Below are positions 51,121 through 63,222 of a DNA stretch of 64,000 nt, piece by piece (position 1 is the first letter of the stretch; every line of letters starts with the position of its first letter). The notes beneath the pieces were generated by a model. It was not told where the DNA came from and did no database searches. It saw only the letters and a program-made list of their open reading frames with translations. Position numbers and translations under genes: made by a program. The DNA is from Hexactinellida sp. DTS-2022 (lineage: Eukaryota > Porifera > Hexactinellida), in the NCBI GenBank assembly GCA_028753945.1, contig JAPNXP010000010.1, forward strand, positions 2,793,042-2,857,041, read 5' to 3'.

Positions 51121-52520
51121 TTTGCTACTTTGAGATAGTTTTGCTACCTTCTATAAGCTACAAACGTTATTTATTAAGTATCTCTTTTTGGCACTTGTAT
51201 TAGCTGTTATTGTTGTTACCTGGCCATTTCTGGGAACTTCACTAGTTTCTCTACAAGCGAGATATATTCCGCAGTTCTCCTTGAGTTTATTTGCTACTTT
51301 GAGATAGTTTTGCTACCTTTTATATAAGCTACAAACATTATTTCAGTAATTCACCATTTTAGCACTTGTACTATGTGTTATTGTTGTTATCTGGCCATTT
51401 CATGTAACTTTACTAGTTGGTCTACAGGCGAGATATATTCCGCACTTCTTCTTTAGTTCATTTGCTACTTTCAGCAAGGTTTGCTACCTTCTATATTAGC
51501 ATCCAACGTTATTTCATTTAGACACTCTTTTTACCACTTGTATTAGGTGTTAATGTTGTTACCTGGCCATTTCTAGTAACTTCACTAGTTTGTCTACTAG
51601 CGAGATATATTCCGCAGTTCTCCCTGAGTTCATTTGTTACTTTGAGATAGTTTTGCTACCTTTTATATAAGCTACAAACATTATTTCAGTAAGTCACCTT
51701 TTTAGCACTTGTACTATGTGTTATTGTTGTTATCTGGCCATTTATAGTAACTTCACTAGTTGGTCTAGAAGCGAGATATATTCCGCAGTTCTCCTTGAGT
51801 TCATTTGTTACTTTGAGATAAGTTTGCTACCTTTTATATAAGCTACAAACATTATTTCAGTAAGTCACTCTTTTTAGCACTTGTACTATGTGTTATTGTT
51901 GTTATCTGGCCATTTATAGTAACTTCACTAGTTGGTCTGCAAGCGAGATATATTCCGCAGTTCTCCCTGAGTTCATTTGTTACTTTGAGATAAGTTTGCT
52001 ACCTTTTATATAAGCTACAAACATTATTTCAGTAAGTCACTCTTTTTAGCACTTGTACTATCTGTTATTGTTGTTATCTGGCCATTTCTTGTAACTTTAC
52101 TAGTTGGTCTACAAGCTAGATATATTCCGCAGTTCTCCTTGAGTTCATTTGCTACTTTGAGATAGTTTTGCTACCTTCTATAAGCTACAAACTTTATTTT
52201 TTAAGTCACTCTTTTTGGCACTTGTATTAGCTGTTATTGTTGTTACCTGGCCATTTCTTATCACTTCACTAGTTTCTCTACAAGCGAGATATATTCCGCA
52301 GTTCTCCTTGAGTTCATTTGTTACTTTGAGATAGTTTTGCTACCTTTTATATAAGCTACAAACATTATTTCAGTAAGTCACTCTTTTTAGCACTTGTACT
52401 ATGTGTTATTGTTGTTACCTGGCCATTTCTTGTAACTTTACTAGTTGGTCTACAAGCGAGATTTATTCCGCAGTTTTCCTTGAGTTCATTTGCTACTTTG
52501 AGATAGTTTTGCTACCTTTT
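51120..52520 (+). repeat. Eight-unit segment shared with the 57.6-63.2 kb blocks
   Basis: Marks: AAGTATCTCTTTTTGG, an AATTCACCATTTT unit, type C (51,515), GGTCTAGAAGCG, AAACTTTATTTTTTAAG (52,191). They recur 6,833 bp (40 units) downstream at 58.0-59.35 kb, and again 2,732 bp further. ATTCCGCACTTCTTC and GTGTTAATGTTG (51.44 and 51.55 kb) are private. The match stops near 52.52 kb, where a CACCTTTTTAGCACTTGTAA unit follows. Confidence 0.8.
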
Positions 52521-53493
52521 ATATAAGCTACAAACATTATTTCAGTAAGTCACCTTTTTAGCACTTGTAATATGTGTTATTGTTGTTATCTGGCCATTTA
52601 TAGTAACTTCACTAGTTGGTCTACAAGCGAGATATATTCCGCAGTTTTCCCAGAGTTCATTTGTTACTTTGAGATAAGTTTGCTACATTTTATATAAGCT
52701 ACAAACATTATTTCAGTAAGTCACTCTTTTTAGCACTTGTACTATGTGTTATTGTTGTTATCTGGCCATTTATAGTAACTTCACTAGTTGGTCTACAAGC
52801 GAGATATATTCCGCAGTTCTCCCTGAGTTCATTTGTTACTTTGAGATAAGTTTGCTACCTTTTATATAAGCTACAAACATTATTTCAGTAAGTCACTCTT
52901 TTTAGCATTAGTACTATCTGTTATTGTTGTTACCAGGCCATTTCTTGTAACTTTACTACTTGGTCTACAAGCGAGATATATTCCGCAGTTCTCCCTGAGT
53001 TCATTTGCTACTTTGAGATAGTTTTGCTACCTTCTATATAAGTTACAAACATTATTTCAGTAAGTCACTCTTTTTTTGCATTGGTACTATCTGTTATTGT
53101 TGTTACCTGGCCATTTCTTATCACTTTACTAGTTTGTCTACAAGCGAGATATAATCCGCAGATCTCCTTGAGTTCATTTGCTACTTTGAGATAGTTTTGC
53201 TACATTCTATATAAGCTACAAACATTATTTCAGTAAGTCACTCTTTTTAGCACTTGTACTATCTGTTATTGTTGTTATCTGGCCATTTCTTGTAACTTTA
53301 CTAGTTGGTCTACAAGCTAGATCTATTCCGCAGTTCTCCTTGAGTTCATTTGCTACTTTGAGATAGTTTTGCTACCTTCTATAAGCTACAAACGTTATTT
53401 ATTAATTCACTCTTTTTAGCACTTGTATTAGCTGTTATTGTTGTTACTTGGCCATTTCTAGTAACTTTACTAGTTGGTCTACAAGCGAGATTT
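52520..53493 (+). repeat. Junction segment with terminal-series units of the 30-49 kb family
   Basis: This is satellite only. The order CACCTTTTTAGC, TTTGCTACATTTTATATAAG, ACCAGGCC, TTTTTTTGCATTGG and a CAGATCTCC start copies the end of blocks 1-6, but the expected type D unit is replaced at about 53.19 kb by a unit with TTTGAGATAGTTTTGCTAC and ATTCTATATAAG that belongs to the ten-unit segment. TTTTCCCAGAGTTC (52.65 kb) and ACTTGTAATATG (52.56 kb) are private. Confidence 0.7.
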
Positions 53494-55053
53494 ATTCCGC
53501 AGTTCTCCTTGAGTTCATTTGCTACTTTGAGATAGTTTTGCTACCTTCTATAAGCTACAAACGTTATTTATTAATTCACTCTTTTTAGCACTTGTATTAG
53601 CTGTTATTGTTGTTACTTGGCCATTTCTAGTAACTTTACTAGTTGGTCTACAAGCGAGATTTATTCCGCAGTTTTCCTTGAGTTCATTTGCTACTTTGAG
53701 ATAGTTTTGCTACCTTCTATTAGCTACAAACGTTATTTATTAAGTCACTCTTTTTAGCACTTGTATTAGCTGTTATTGTTGTTATTTGGCCATTTCTAGT
53801 AACTTTACTAGTTGGTCTACAAGCGAGATTTATTCCGCAGTTTTCCTTGAGTTCATTTGCTACTTTGAGATAGTTTTGCTACCTTCTATAAGCTACAAAC
53901 GTTATTTATTAAGTCACTCTTTTTAGCACTTGTATTAGCTGTTATTGTTGTTACTTGGCCATTTCTGGGAACTTCACTAGTTTCTCTACAAGCGAGATAT
54001 ATTCCGCAGTTCTCCTTGAGTTCATTTGCTACTTTGAGATAGTTTTGCTACCTTTTATATAAGCTATAAACATTATTTCAGTAATTCACCATTTTAGCAC
54101 TTGTACTATGTGTTATTGTTGTTATCTGGCCATTTCATGTAACTTTACTAGTTGGTCTAAAGGCGAGATATATTCCGCAGTTCTTCTTTAGTTCATTTGC
54201 TACTTTCAGCAAGGTTTGCTACCTTCTATATTAGCATCCAACGTTATTTCATTTAGACACTCTTTTTACCACTTGTATTAGGTGTTATTGTTGTTACCTG
54301 GCCATTTCTAGTATCTTCACTAGTTTGTCTACTAGCGAGATATATTCCGCAGTTTATCCCTGAGTTCATTTGTTACTTTGAGATAGTTTTGCTACCTTTT
54401 ATATAAGCTACAAACATTATTTCAGAAAGTCACCTTTTTAGCACTTGTACTATGTGTTATTGTTGTTATCTGGCCATTTATAGTAACTTCACTAGTTGGT
54501 CTGCAAGCGAGATATATTCCGCACTTCTCCCTGAGTTCATTTGTTACTTTGAGATAAGTTTGCTACCTTTTATATAAGCTACAAACATTATTTCAGTAAG
54601 TCACTCTTTTTAGCATTAGTACTATCTGTTATTGTTGTTACCAGGCCATTTCTTGTAACTTTACTACTTGGTCTACAAGCGAGATATATTCCGCAGTTCT
54701 CCCTGAGTTCATTTGCTACTTTGAGATAGTTTTGCTACATTCTATATAAGCTACAAACATTATTTCAGTAAGTCACTCTTTTTAGCACTTGTACTATCTG
54801 TTATTGTTGTTATCTGGCCATTTCTTGTAACTTTACTAGTTGGTCTACAAGCTAGATCTATTCCGCAGTTCTCCTTGAGTTCATTTGCTACTTTGAGATA
54901 GTTTTGCTACCTTCTATAAGCTACAAACTTTATTTATTAAGTCACTCTTTTTGGCACTTGTATTAGCTGTTATTGTTGTTACCTGGCCATTTCTTATCAC
55001 TTCACTAGTTTCTCTACAAGCGAGATATATTCCACAGTTCTCCTTGAGTTCAT
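53494..55053 (+). repeat. Ten-unit segment, copy 2
   Basis: It matches copy 1 at a shift of 4,276 bp (25 units) and copy 3 at 1,704 bp (10 units). Marks: TTTCAGAAAGTCACC at 54,421, type C at 54,250, ATTCCACAG near 55.03 kb. It shares AAGCTATAAAC (54.06 kb) and ATTCCACAG with copy 3 but not copy 1, so copies 2 and 3 are the closer pair. It starts with type A (no type D). Confidence 0.82.
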
Positions 55054-57100
55054 TTGCTACTTTCAGCAAGGTTTGCTACCTTCTATAAGCTACAAACGTT
55101 ATTCATTAAGTCACTCTTTTTAGCAATTGTACTAGCTGTTATTGTTTATACTTGGCCATTTCTTGTAACTTTACTAGTTGGTCTACAAGCGAGATTTATT
55201 CCGCAGTTCTCCTTGAGTTCATTTGCTACTTTGAGATAGTTTTGCTACCTTCTATAAGCTACAAACGTTATTTATTAATTCACTCTTTTTAGCACTTGTA
55301 TTAGCTGTTATTGTTGTTACTTGGCCATTTCTAGTAACTTTACTAGTTGGTCTACAAGCGAGATTTATTCCGCAGTTTTCCTTGAGTTCATTTGCTACTT
55401 TGAGATAGTTTTGCTACCTTCTATTAGCTACAAACGTTATTTATTAAGTCACTCTTTTTAGCACTTGTATTAGCTGTTATTGTTGTTATTTGGCCATTTC
55501 TAGTAACTTTACTAGTTGGTCTACAAGCGAGATTTATTCCGCAGTTTTCCTTGAGTTCATTTGCTACTTTGAGATAGTTTTGCTACCTTCTATAAGCTAC
55601 AAACGTTATTTATTAAGTCACTCTTTTTAGCACTTGTATTAGCTGTTATTGTTGTTACTTGGCCATTTCTGGGAACTTCACTAGTTTCTCTACAAGCGAG
55701 ATATATTCCGCAGTTCTCCTTGAGTTCATTTGCTACTTTGAGATAGTTTTGCTACCTTTTATATAAGCTATAAACATTATTTCAGTAATTCACCATTTTA
55801 GCACTTGTACTATGTGTTATTGTTGTTATCTGGCCATTTCATGTAACTTTACTAGTTGGTCTAAAGGCGAGATATATTCCGCAGTTCTTCTTTAGTTCAT
55901 TTGCTACTTTCAGCAAGGTTTGCTACCTTCTATATTAGCATCCAACGTTATTTCATTTAGACACTCTTTTTACCACTTGTATTAGGTGTTATTGTTGTTA
56001 CCTGGCCATTTCTAGTATCTTCACTAGTTTGTCTACTAGCGAGATATATTCCGCAGTTTATCCCTGAGTTCATTTGTTACTTTGAGATAGTTTTGCTACC
56101 TTTTATATAAGCTACAAACATTATTTCAGAAAGTCACCTTTTTAGCACTTGTACTATGTGTTATTGTTGTTATCTGGCCATTTATAGTAACTTCACTAGT
56201 TGGTCTGCAAGCGAGATATATTCCGCACTTCTCCCTGAGTTCATTTGTTACTTTGAGATAAGTTTGCTACCTTTTATATAAGCTACAAACATTATTTCAG
56301 TAAGTCACTCTTTTTAGCATTAGTACTATCTGTTATTGTTGTTACCAGGCCATTTCTTGTAACTTTACTACTTGGTCTACAAGCGAGATATATTCCGCAG
56401 TTCTCCCTGAGTTCATTTGCTACTTTGAGATAGTTTTGCTACATTCTATATAAGCTACAAACATTATTTCAGTAAGTCACTCTTTTTAGCACTTGTACTA
56501 TCTGTTATTGTTGTTATCTGGCCATTTCTTGTAACTTTACTAGTTGGTCTACAAGCTAGATCTATTCCGCAGTTCTCCTTGAGTTCATTTGCTACTTTGA
56601 GATAGTTTTGCTACCTTCTATAAGCTACAAACTTTATTTATTAAGTCACTCTTTTTGGCACTTGTATTAGCTGTTATTGTTGTTACCTGGCCATTTCTTA
56701 TCACTTCACTAGTTTCTCTACAAGCGAGATATATTCCACAGTTCTCCTTGAGTTCATTTGTTACTTTGAGATAGTTTTGCTACCTTTTATATAAGCTACA
56801 AACATTATTTCAGTAAGTCACTCTTTTTAGCACTTGTACTATGTGTTATTGTTGTTACCTGGCCATTTCTTGTAACTTTACTAGTTGGTCTACAAGCGGA
56901 TTATATTCCGCTGTTCTCCTTGAGTTCATTTGCTACTTTGAGATAGTTTTGCTACCTTTTATATAAGCTACAAACATTATTTCAGTAAGTCACTCTTTTT
57001 AGCACTTGTACTATCTGTTATTGTTGTTACCTGGCCATTTCTTGTAACTTTACTAGTTGGTCTACAAGCGAGATTTATTCCGCAGTTTTCCTTGAGTTCA
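55029..57100 (+). repeat. Ten-unit segment, copy 3
   Basis: It begins at the unit containing ATTCCACAG and TTTCAGCAAGG, which is the type D body with its head replaced by the end of copy 2. Marks recur from copy 1 at 5,980 bp (GCGGATTATATTCCGCTG at about 56.90 kb) and from copy 2 at 1,704 bp (TTTCAGAAAG at 56,125, type C at 55,954). The hybrid first unit shows the crossover point of the tandem duplication lies inside one unit. Confidence 0.82.
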
Positions 57101-57586
57101 TTTGCTACTTTGAGATAGTTTTGCTACCTTTTATATAAGCTACAAACATTATTTACTAAGTCACTCTTTTTATCACTTGTACTAGCTGTTATTGTTGTTA
57201 TCTGTGCATTTCTTGTAACTTCACTAGTTGGTCTACAAGCGAGATTTATTCCGCAGTTTTCCTTGAGTTCATTTGCTACTTTGAGATAGTTTTGCTACCT
57301 TCTATAAGCGACAAACATTAGTTCAGTAAGTCACTCTTTTTAGCACTTGTACTATCTGTTATTGTTGTTACCTGGCCATTTCTTGTAACTTTACTAGTTC
57401 GTCTACAAGCTAGATTTATTCCGCAGTTCTCCTTGAGTTCATTTGCTACTTTGAGATAGTTTTGCTACCTTCTATAAGCTACAAACGTTATTTACTAAGT
57501 CACTCTTTTTAGCACTTGTATTAGCTGTTATTGTTCTTACCTGGCCATTTCTTGTAACTTTACTAGTTGGTCTACAAGCGGGATAT
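57100..57586 (+). repeat. Three-unit lead-in with TTTACTAAG units
   Basis: The units carry CATTATTTACTAAGTC, TTATCTGTGCATTTC (TGGCCA lost), AAGCGACAAACATTAG, CTAGTTCGTCTAC and TTATTGTTCTTACC. They are the same kinds of unit that end the two blocks that follow (59.37-60.3 and 62.28-63.2 kb), but here the middle units of that series are missing, giving a shortened version. Confidence 0.75.
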
Positions 57587-60318
57587 ATTCCGCAGTTCTC
57601 CCTGAGTTCATTTGCTACTTTGAGATAGTTTTGCTACCTTTTATATAAGCTACAAACATTATTTCAGTAAGTCACTCTTTTTAGCACTTGTACTAGCTGT
57701 TATTGTTGTTACCAGGCCATTTCTTGTAACTTTACTACTTGGTCTACAAGCGAGATATATTCCGCAGTTCTCCTTGAGTTTATTTGCTACTTTGAGATAG
57801 TTTTGCTACCTTTTATATAAGCTACAAACATTATTTCAGTAAGTCACCATTTTAGCACTTGTATTAGCTGTTATTGTTGTTACCTGGCCATTTCTGGGAA
57901 CTTCACTAGTTTCTCTACAAGCGAGATATATTCCGCAGTTCTCCTTGAGTTCATTTGCTACTTTGAGATAGTTTTGCTACCTTCTATAAGCTACAAACGT
58001 TATTTATTAAGTATCTCTTTTTGGCACTTGTATTAGCTGTTATTGTTGTTACCTGGCCATTTCTGGGAACTTCACTAGTTTCTCTACAAGCGAGATATAT
58101 TCCGCAGTTCTCCTTGAGTTTATTTGCTACTTTGAGATAGTTTTGCTACCTTTTATATAAGCTACAAACATTATTTCAGTAATTCACCATTTTAGCACTT
58201 GTGCTATGTGTTATTGTTGTTATCTGGCCATTTCATGTAACTTTACTAGTTGGTCTACAGGCGAGATATATTCCGCAGTTCTTCTTTAGTTCATTTGCTA
58301 CTTTCAGCAAGGTTTGCTACCTTCTATATTAGCATCCAACGTTATTTCATTTAGACACTCTTTTTACCACTTGTATTAGGTGTTATTGTTGTTACCTGGC
58401 CATTTCTAGTAACTTCACTAGTTTGTCTACTAGCGAGATATATTCCGCAGTTCTCCCTGAGTTCATTTGTTACTTTGAGATAGTTTTGCTACCTTTTATA
58501 TAAGCTACAAACATTATTTCAGTAAGTCACCTTTTTAGCACTTGTACTATGTGTTATTGTTGTTATCTGGCCATTTATAGTAACTTCACTAGTTGGTCTA
58601 GAAGCGAGATATATTCCGCAGTTCTCCTTGAGTTCATTTGTTACTTTGAGATAAGTTTGCTACCTTTTATATAAGCTACAAACATTATTTCAGTAAGTCA
58701 CTCTTTTTAGCACTTGTACTATGTGTTATTGTTGTTATCTGGCCATTTATAGTAACTTCACTAGTTGGTCTGCAAGCGAGATATATTCCGCAGTTCTCCC
58801 TGAGTTCATTTGTTACTTTGAGATAAGTTTGCTACCTTTTATATAAGCTACAAACATTATTTCAGTAAGTCACTCTTTTTAGCACTTGTACTATCTGTTA
58901 TTGTTGTTATCTGGCCATTTCTTGTAACTTTACTAGTTGGTCTACAAGCTAGATATATTCCGCAGTTCTCCTTGAGTTCATTTGCTACTTTGAGATAGTT
59001 TTGCTACCTTCTATAAGCTACAAACTTTATTTTTTAAGTCACTCTTTTTGGCACTTGTATTAGCTGTTATTGTTGTTACCTGGCCATTTCTTATCACTTC
59101 ACTAGTTTCTCTACAAGCGAGATATATTCCGCAGTTCTCCTTGAGTTCATTTGTTACTTTGAGATAGTTTTGCTACCTTTTATATAAGCTACAAACATTA
59201 TTTCAGTAAGTCACTCTTTTTAGCACTTGTACTATGTGTTATTGTTGTTACCTGGCCATTTCTTGTAACTTTACTAGTTGGTCTACAAGCGAGATTTATT
59301 CCGCAGTTTTCCTTGAGTTCATTTGCTACTTTGAGATAGTTTTGCTACATTTTATATAAGCTACAAACATTATTTACTAAGTCACTCTTTTTATCACTTG
59401 TACTAGCTGTTATTGTTGTTATCTGTGCATTTCTTGTAACTTCACTAGTTGGTCTACAAGCGAGATTTATTCCGCAGTTTTCCTTGAGTTCATTTGCTAC
59501 TTTGAGATAGTTTTGCTACCTTCTATAAGCTACAAACGTTATTTATTAAGTCACTCTTTTTAGCACTTGTATTAGCTGTTATTGTTGTTACTTGGCCATT
59601 TCTGGGAACTTCACTAGTTTGTCTACAAGCGAGATTTATTCCGCAGTTTCCTTGAGTTCATTTGCTACTTTGAGATAGTTTTGCTACCTTCTATAAGCTA
59701 CAAACGTTATTTATTAAGTCACTCTTTTTAGCACTTGTATTAGTTGTTATTGTTGTTACCTGGCCATTTCTAGTAACTTTACTAGTTGGTCTACAAGCGA
59801 GATATTTTCCGCAGTTCTCCTTGAGTTCATTTGCTACTTTGAGATAGTTTTGCTACATTTTATATAAGCTACAAACATTAGTTCAGTAAGTCACTCTTTT
59901 TAGCACTTGTACTATCTGTTATTGTTGTTACCTGGCCATTTATAGTAACTTCACTAGTTGGTCTACAAGCGAGATATTTTCCGCAGTTCTCCTTGAGTTC
60001 ATTTGCTACTTTGAGATAGTTTTGCTACATTTTATATAAGCGACAAACATTAGTTCAGTAAGTCACTCTTTTTAGCACTTGTACTATCTGTTATTGTTGT
60101 TACCTGGCCATTTCTTGTAACTTTACTAGTTCGTCTACAAGCTAGATTTATTCCGCAGTTCTCCTTGAGTTCATTTGCTACTTTGAGATAGTTTTGCTAC
60201 CTTCTATAAGCTACAAACGTTATTTACTAAGTCACTCTTTTTAGCACTTGTATTAGCTGTTATTGTTCTTACCTGGCCATTTCTTGTAACTTTACTAGTT
60301 GGTCTACAAGCGGGATAT
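57587..60318 (+). repeat. Higher-order block, 16 units (2,732 bp)
   Basis: The block runs between two units starting GCGGGATATATTCC. The order of marks is ACCAGGCC, CACCATTTTAGC, AAGTATCTC, AATTCACC, type C (58,348), GGTCTAGAAGCG, AAACTTTATTTTTTAAG (59,024), TTTACTAAG (59,372), CCGCAGTTTCC (one T short), GATATTTTCC twice, CTAGTTCGTCTAC, TTATTGTTCTTACC. The next block repeats this order with one extra unit. GTGCTATGTG (58.2 kb) and AAGCGACAAAC (60.05 kb) are private relative to the next block. Confidence 0.87.
58270..58441 (+). repeat. Exemplar monomer, type C (172 bp), once-per-block marker
   Basis: This is a distinctive variant with TTTCAGCAAGGTTTGC, TATATTAGCATCCAACG, TTTCATTTAGACACTC, TTTTTACCACTTG and TTAGGTGTTATTG, followed by TCTACTAGCGAG at the end of the unit. 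The core CATTTAGACA is found by eye about 18 times: near 931, 20411, 21782, 22974, 24001, 27066, 28266, 28777, 31681, 36293, 39199, 42446, 49974, 51515, 54250, 55954, 58348 and 61080. It occurs singly, usually once per higher-order block, which makes it a phase marker. Earlier copies (931, 20411, 22974, 27066) read AGCAACCAACG instead of AGCATCCAACG, so the type has two lineages. Confidence 0.85.
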
Positions 60319-63222
60319 ATTCCGCAGTTCTCCTTGAGTTCATTTGCTACTTTGAGATAGTTTTGCTACCTTTTATATAAGCTACAAACATTATTTCAGT
60401 AAGTCACTCTTTTTAGCACTTGTACTAGCTGTTATTGTTGTTACCAGGCCATTTCTTGTAACTTTACTACTTGGTCTACAAGCGAGATATATTCCGCAGT
60501 TCTCCTTGAGTTTATTTGCTACTTTGAGATAGTTTTGCTACCTTTTATATAAGCTACAAACATTATTTCAGTAAGTCACCATTTTAGCACTTGTATTAGC
60601 TGTTATTGTTGTTACCTGGCCATTTCTGGGAACTTCACTAGTTTCTCTACAAGCGAGATATATTCCGCAGTTCTCCTTGAGTTCATTTGCTACTTTGAGA
60701 TAGTTTTGCTACCTTCTATAAGCTACAAACGTTATTTATTAAGTATCTCTTTTTGGCACTTGTATTAGCTGTTATTGTTGTTACCTGGCCATTTCTGGGA
60801 ACTTCACTAGTTTCTCTACAAGCGAGATATATTCCGCAGTTCTCCTTGAGTTTATTTGCTACTTTGAGATAGTTTTGCTACCTTTTATATAAGCTACAAA
60901 CATTATTTCAGTAATTCACCATTTTAGCACTTGTACTATGTGTTATTGTTGTTATCTGGCCATTTCATGTAACTTTACTAGTTGGTCTACAGGCGAGATA
61001 TATTCCGCAGTTCTTCTTTAGTTCATTTGCTACTTTCAGCAAGGTTTGCTACCTTCTATATTAGCATCCAACGTTATTTCATTTAGACACTCTTTTTACC
61101 ACTTGTATTAGGTGTTATTGTTGTTACCTGGCCATTTCTAGTAACTTCACTAGTTTGTCTACTAGCGAGATATATTCCGCAGTTCTCCCTGAGTTCATTT
61201 GTTACTTTGAGATAGTTTTGCTACCTTTTATATAAGCTACAAACATTATTTCAGTAAGTCACCTTTTTAGCACTTGTACTATGTGTTATTGTTGTTATCT
61301 GGCCATTTATAGTAACTTCACTAGTTGGTCTAGAAGCGAGATATATTCCGCAGTTCTCCTTGAGTTCATTTGTTACTTTGAGATAAGTTTGCTACCTTTT
61401 ATATAAGCTACAAACATTATTTCAGTAAGTCACTCTTTTTAGCACTTGTACTATGTGTTATTGTTGTTATCTGGCCATTTATAGTAACTTCACTAGTTGG
61501 TCTGCAAGCGAGATATATTCCGCAGTTCTCCCTGAGTTCATTTGTTACTTTGAGATAAGTTTGCTACCTTTTATATAAGCTACAAACATTATTTCAGTAA
61601 GTCACTCTTTTTAGCACTTGTACTATCTGTTATTGTTGTTATCTGGCCATTTCTTGTAACTTTACTAGTTGGTCTACAAGCTAGATATATTCCGCAGTTC
61701 TCCTTGAGTTCATTTGCTACTTTGTGATAGTTTTGCTACCTTCTATAAGCTACAAACTTTATTTTTTAAGTCACTCTTTTTGGCACTTGTATTAGCTGTT
61801 ATTGTTGTTACCTGGCCATTTCTTATCACTTCACTAGTTTCTCTACAAGCGAGATATATTCCGCAGTTCTCCTTGAGTTCATTTGTTACTTTGAGATAGT
61901 TTTGCTACCTTTTATATAAGCTACAAACATTATTTCAGTAAGTCACTCTTTTTAGCACTTGTACTATGTGTTATTGTTGTTACCTGGCCATTTCTTGTAA
62001 CTTTACTAGTTGGTCTACAAGCGGATTATATTCCGCTGTTCTCCTTGAGTTCATTTGCTACTTTGAGATAGTTTTGCTACCTTTTATATAAGCTACAAAC
62101 ATTATTTCAGTAAGTCACTCTTTTTAGCACTTGTACTATCTGTTATTGTTGTTACCTGGCCATTTCTTGTAACTTTACTAGTTGGTCTACAAGCGAGATT
62201 TATTCCGCAGTTTTCCTTGAGTTCATTTGCTACTTTGAGATAGTTTTGCTACCTTTTATATAAGCTACAAACATTATTTACTAAGTCACTCTTTTTATCA
62301 CTTGTACTAGCTGTTATTGTTGTTATCTGTGCATTTCTTGTAACTTCACTAGTTGGTCTACAAGCGAGATTTATTCCGCAGTTTTCCTTGAGTTCATTTG
62401 CTACTTTGAGATAGTTTTGCTACCTTCTATAAGCTACAAACGTTATTTATTAAGTCACTCTTTTTAGCACTTGTATTAGCTGTTATTGTTGTTACTTGGC
62501 CATTTCTGGGAACTTCACTAGTTTGTCTACAAGCGAGATTTATTCCGCAGTTTCCTTGAGTTCATTTGCTACTTTGAGATAGTTTTGCTACCTTCTATAA
62601 GCTACAAACGTTATTTATTAAGTCACTCTTTTTAGCACTTGTATTAGTTGTTATTGTTGTTACCTGGCCATTTCTAGTAACTTTACTAGTTGGTCTACAA
62701 GCGAGATATTTTCCGCAGTTCTCCTTGAGTTCATTTGCTACTTTGAGATAGTTTTGCTACATTTTATATAAGCTACAAACATTAGTTCAGTAAGTCACTC
62801 TTTTTAGCACTTGTACTATCTGTTATTGTTGTTACCTGGCCATTTATAGTAACTTCACTAGTTGGTCTACAAGCGAGATATTTTCCGCAGTTCTCCTTGA
62901 GTTCATTTGCTACTTTGAGATAGTTTTGCTACATTTTATATAAGCTACAAACATTAGTTCAGTAAGTCACTCTTTTTAGCACTTGTACTATCTGTTATAG
63001 TTGTTACCTGGCCATTTCTTGTAACTTTACTAGTTCGTCTACAAGCTAGATTTATTCCGCAGTTCTCCTTGAGTTCATTTGCTACTTTGAGATAGTTTTG
63101 CTACCTTCTATAAGCTACAAACGTTATTTACTAAGTCACTCTTTTTAGCACTTGTATTAGCTGTTATTGTTCTTACCTGGCCATTTCTTGTAACTTTACT
63201 AGTTGGTCTACAAGCGGGATAT
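60319..63222 (+). repeat. Higher-order block, 17 units (2,904 bp)
   Basis: It is the direct tandem neighbour of the 16-unit block. Shifts are 2,732 bp up to the AAACTTTATTTTTTAAG unit (61,756) and 2,904 bp from the TTTACTAAG unit (62,276) on. The difference, 172 bp, is one unit: 62,030-62,201, which starts ATTCCGCTGTTC. The same GCGGATTATATTCCGCTG head occurs at about 50.92 and 56.90 kb. Private bases include TTTGTGATAG (61.72 kb, generating a TTG-initiated open frame) and TGTTATAGTTG (63.0 kb). Confidence 0.87.

Noticed and set aside
57395-57420. CENP-B box in the TTCGTCTACAAGC variant (also near 60.13 and 63.03 kb)
   Set aside because: The TTCG is present, but the required A and CGGG are not at the right distance; units with CGGG (for example 63,214) lack the TTCG. 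No unit shows the full core.
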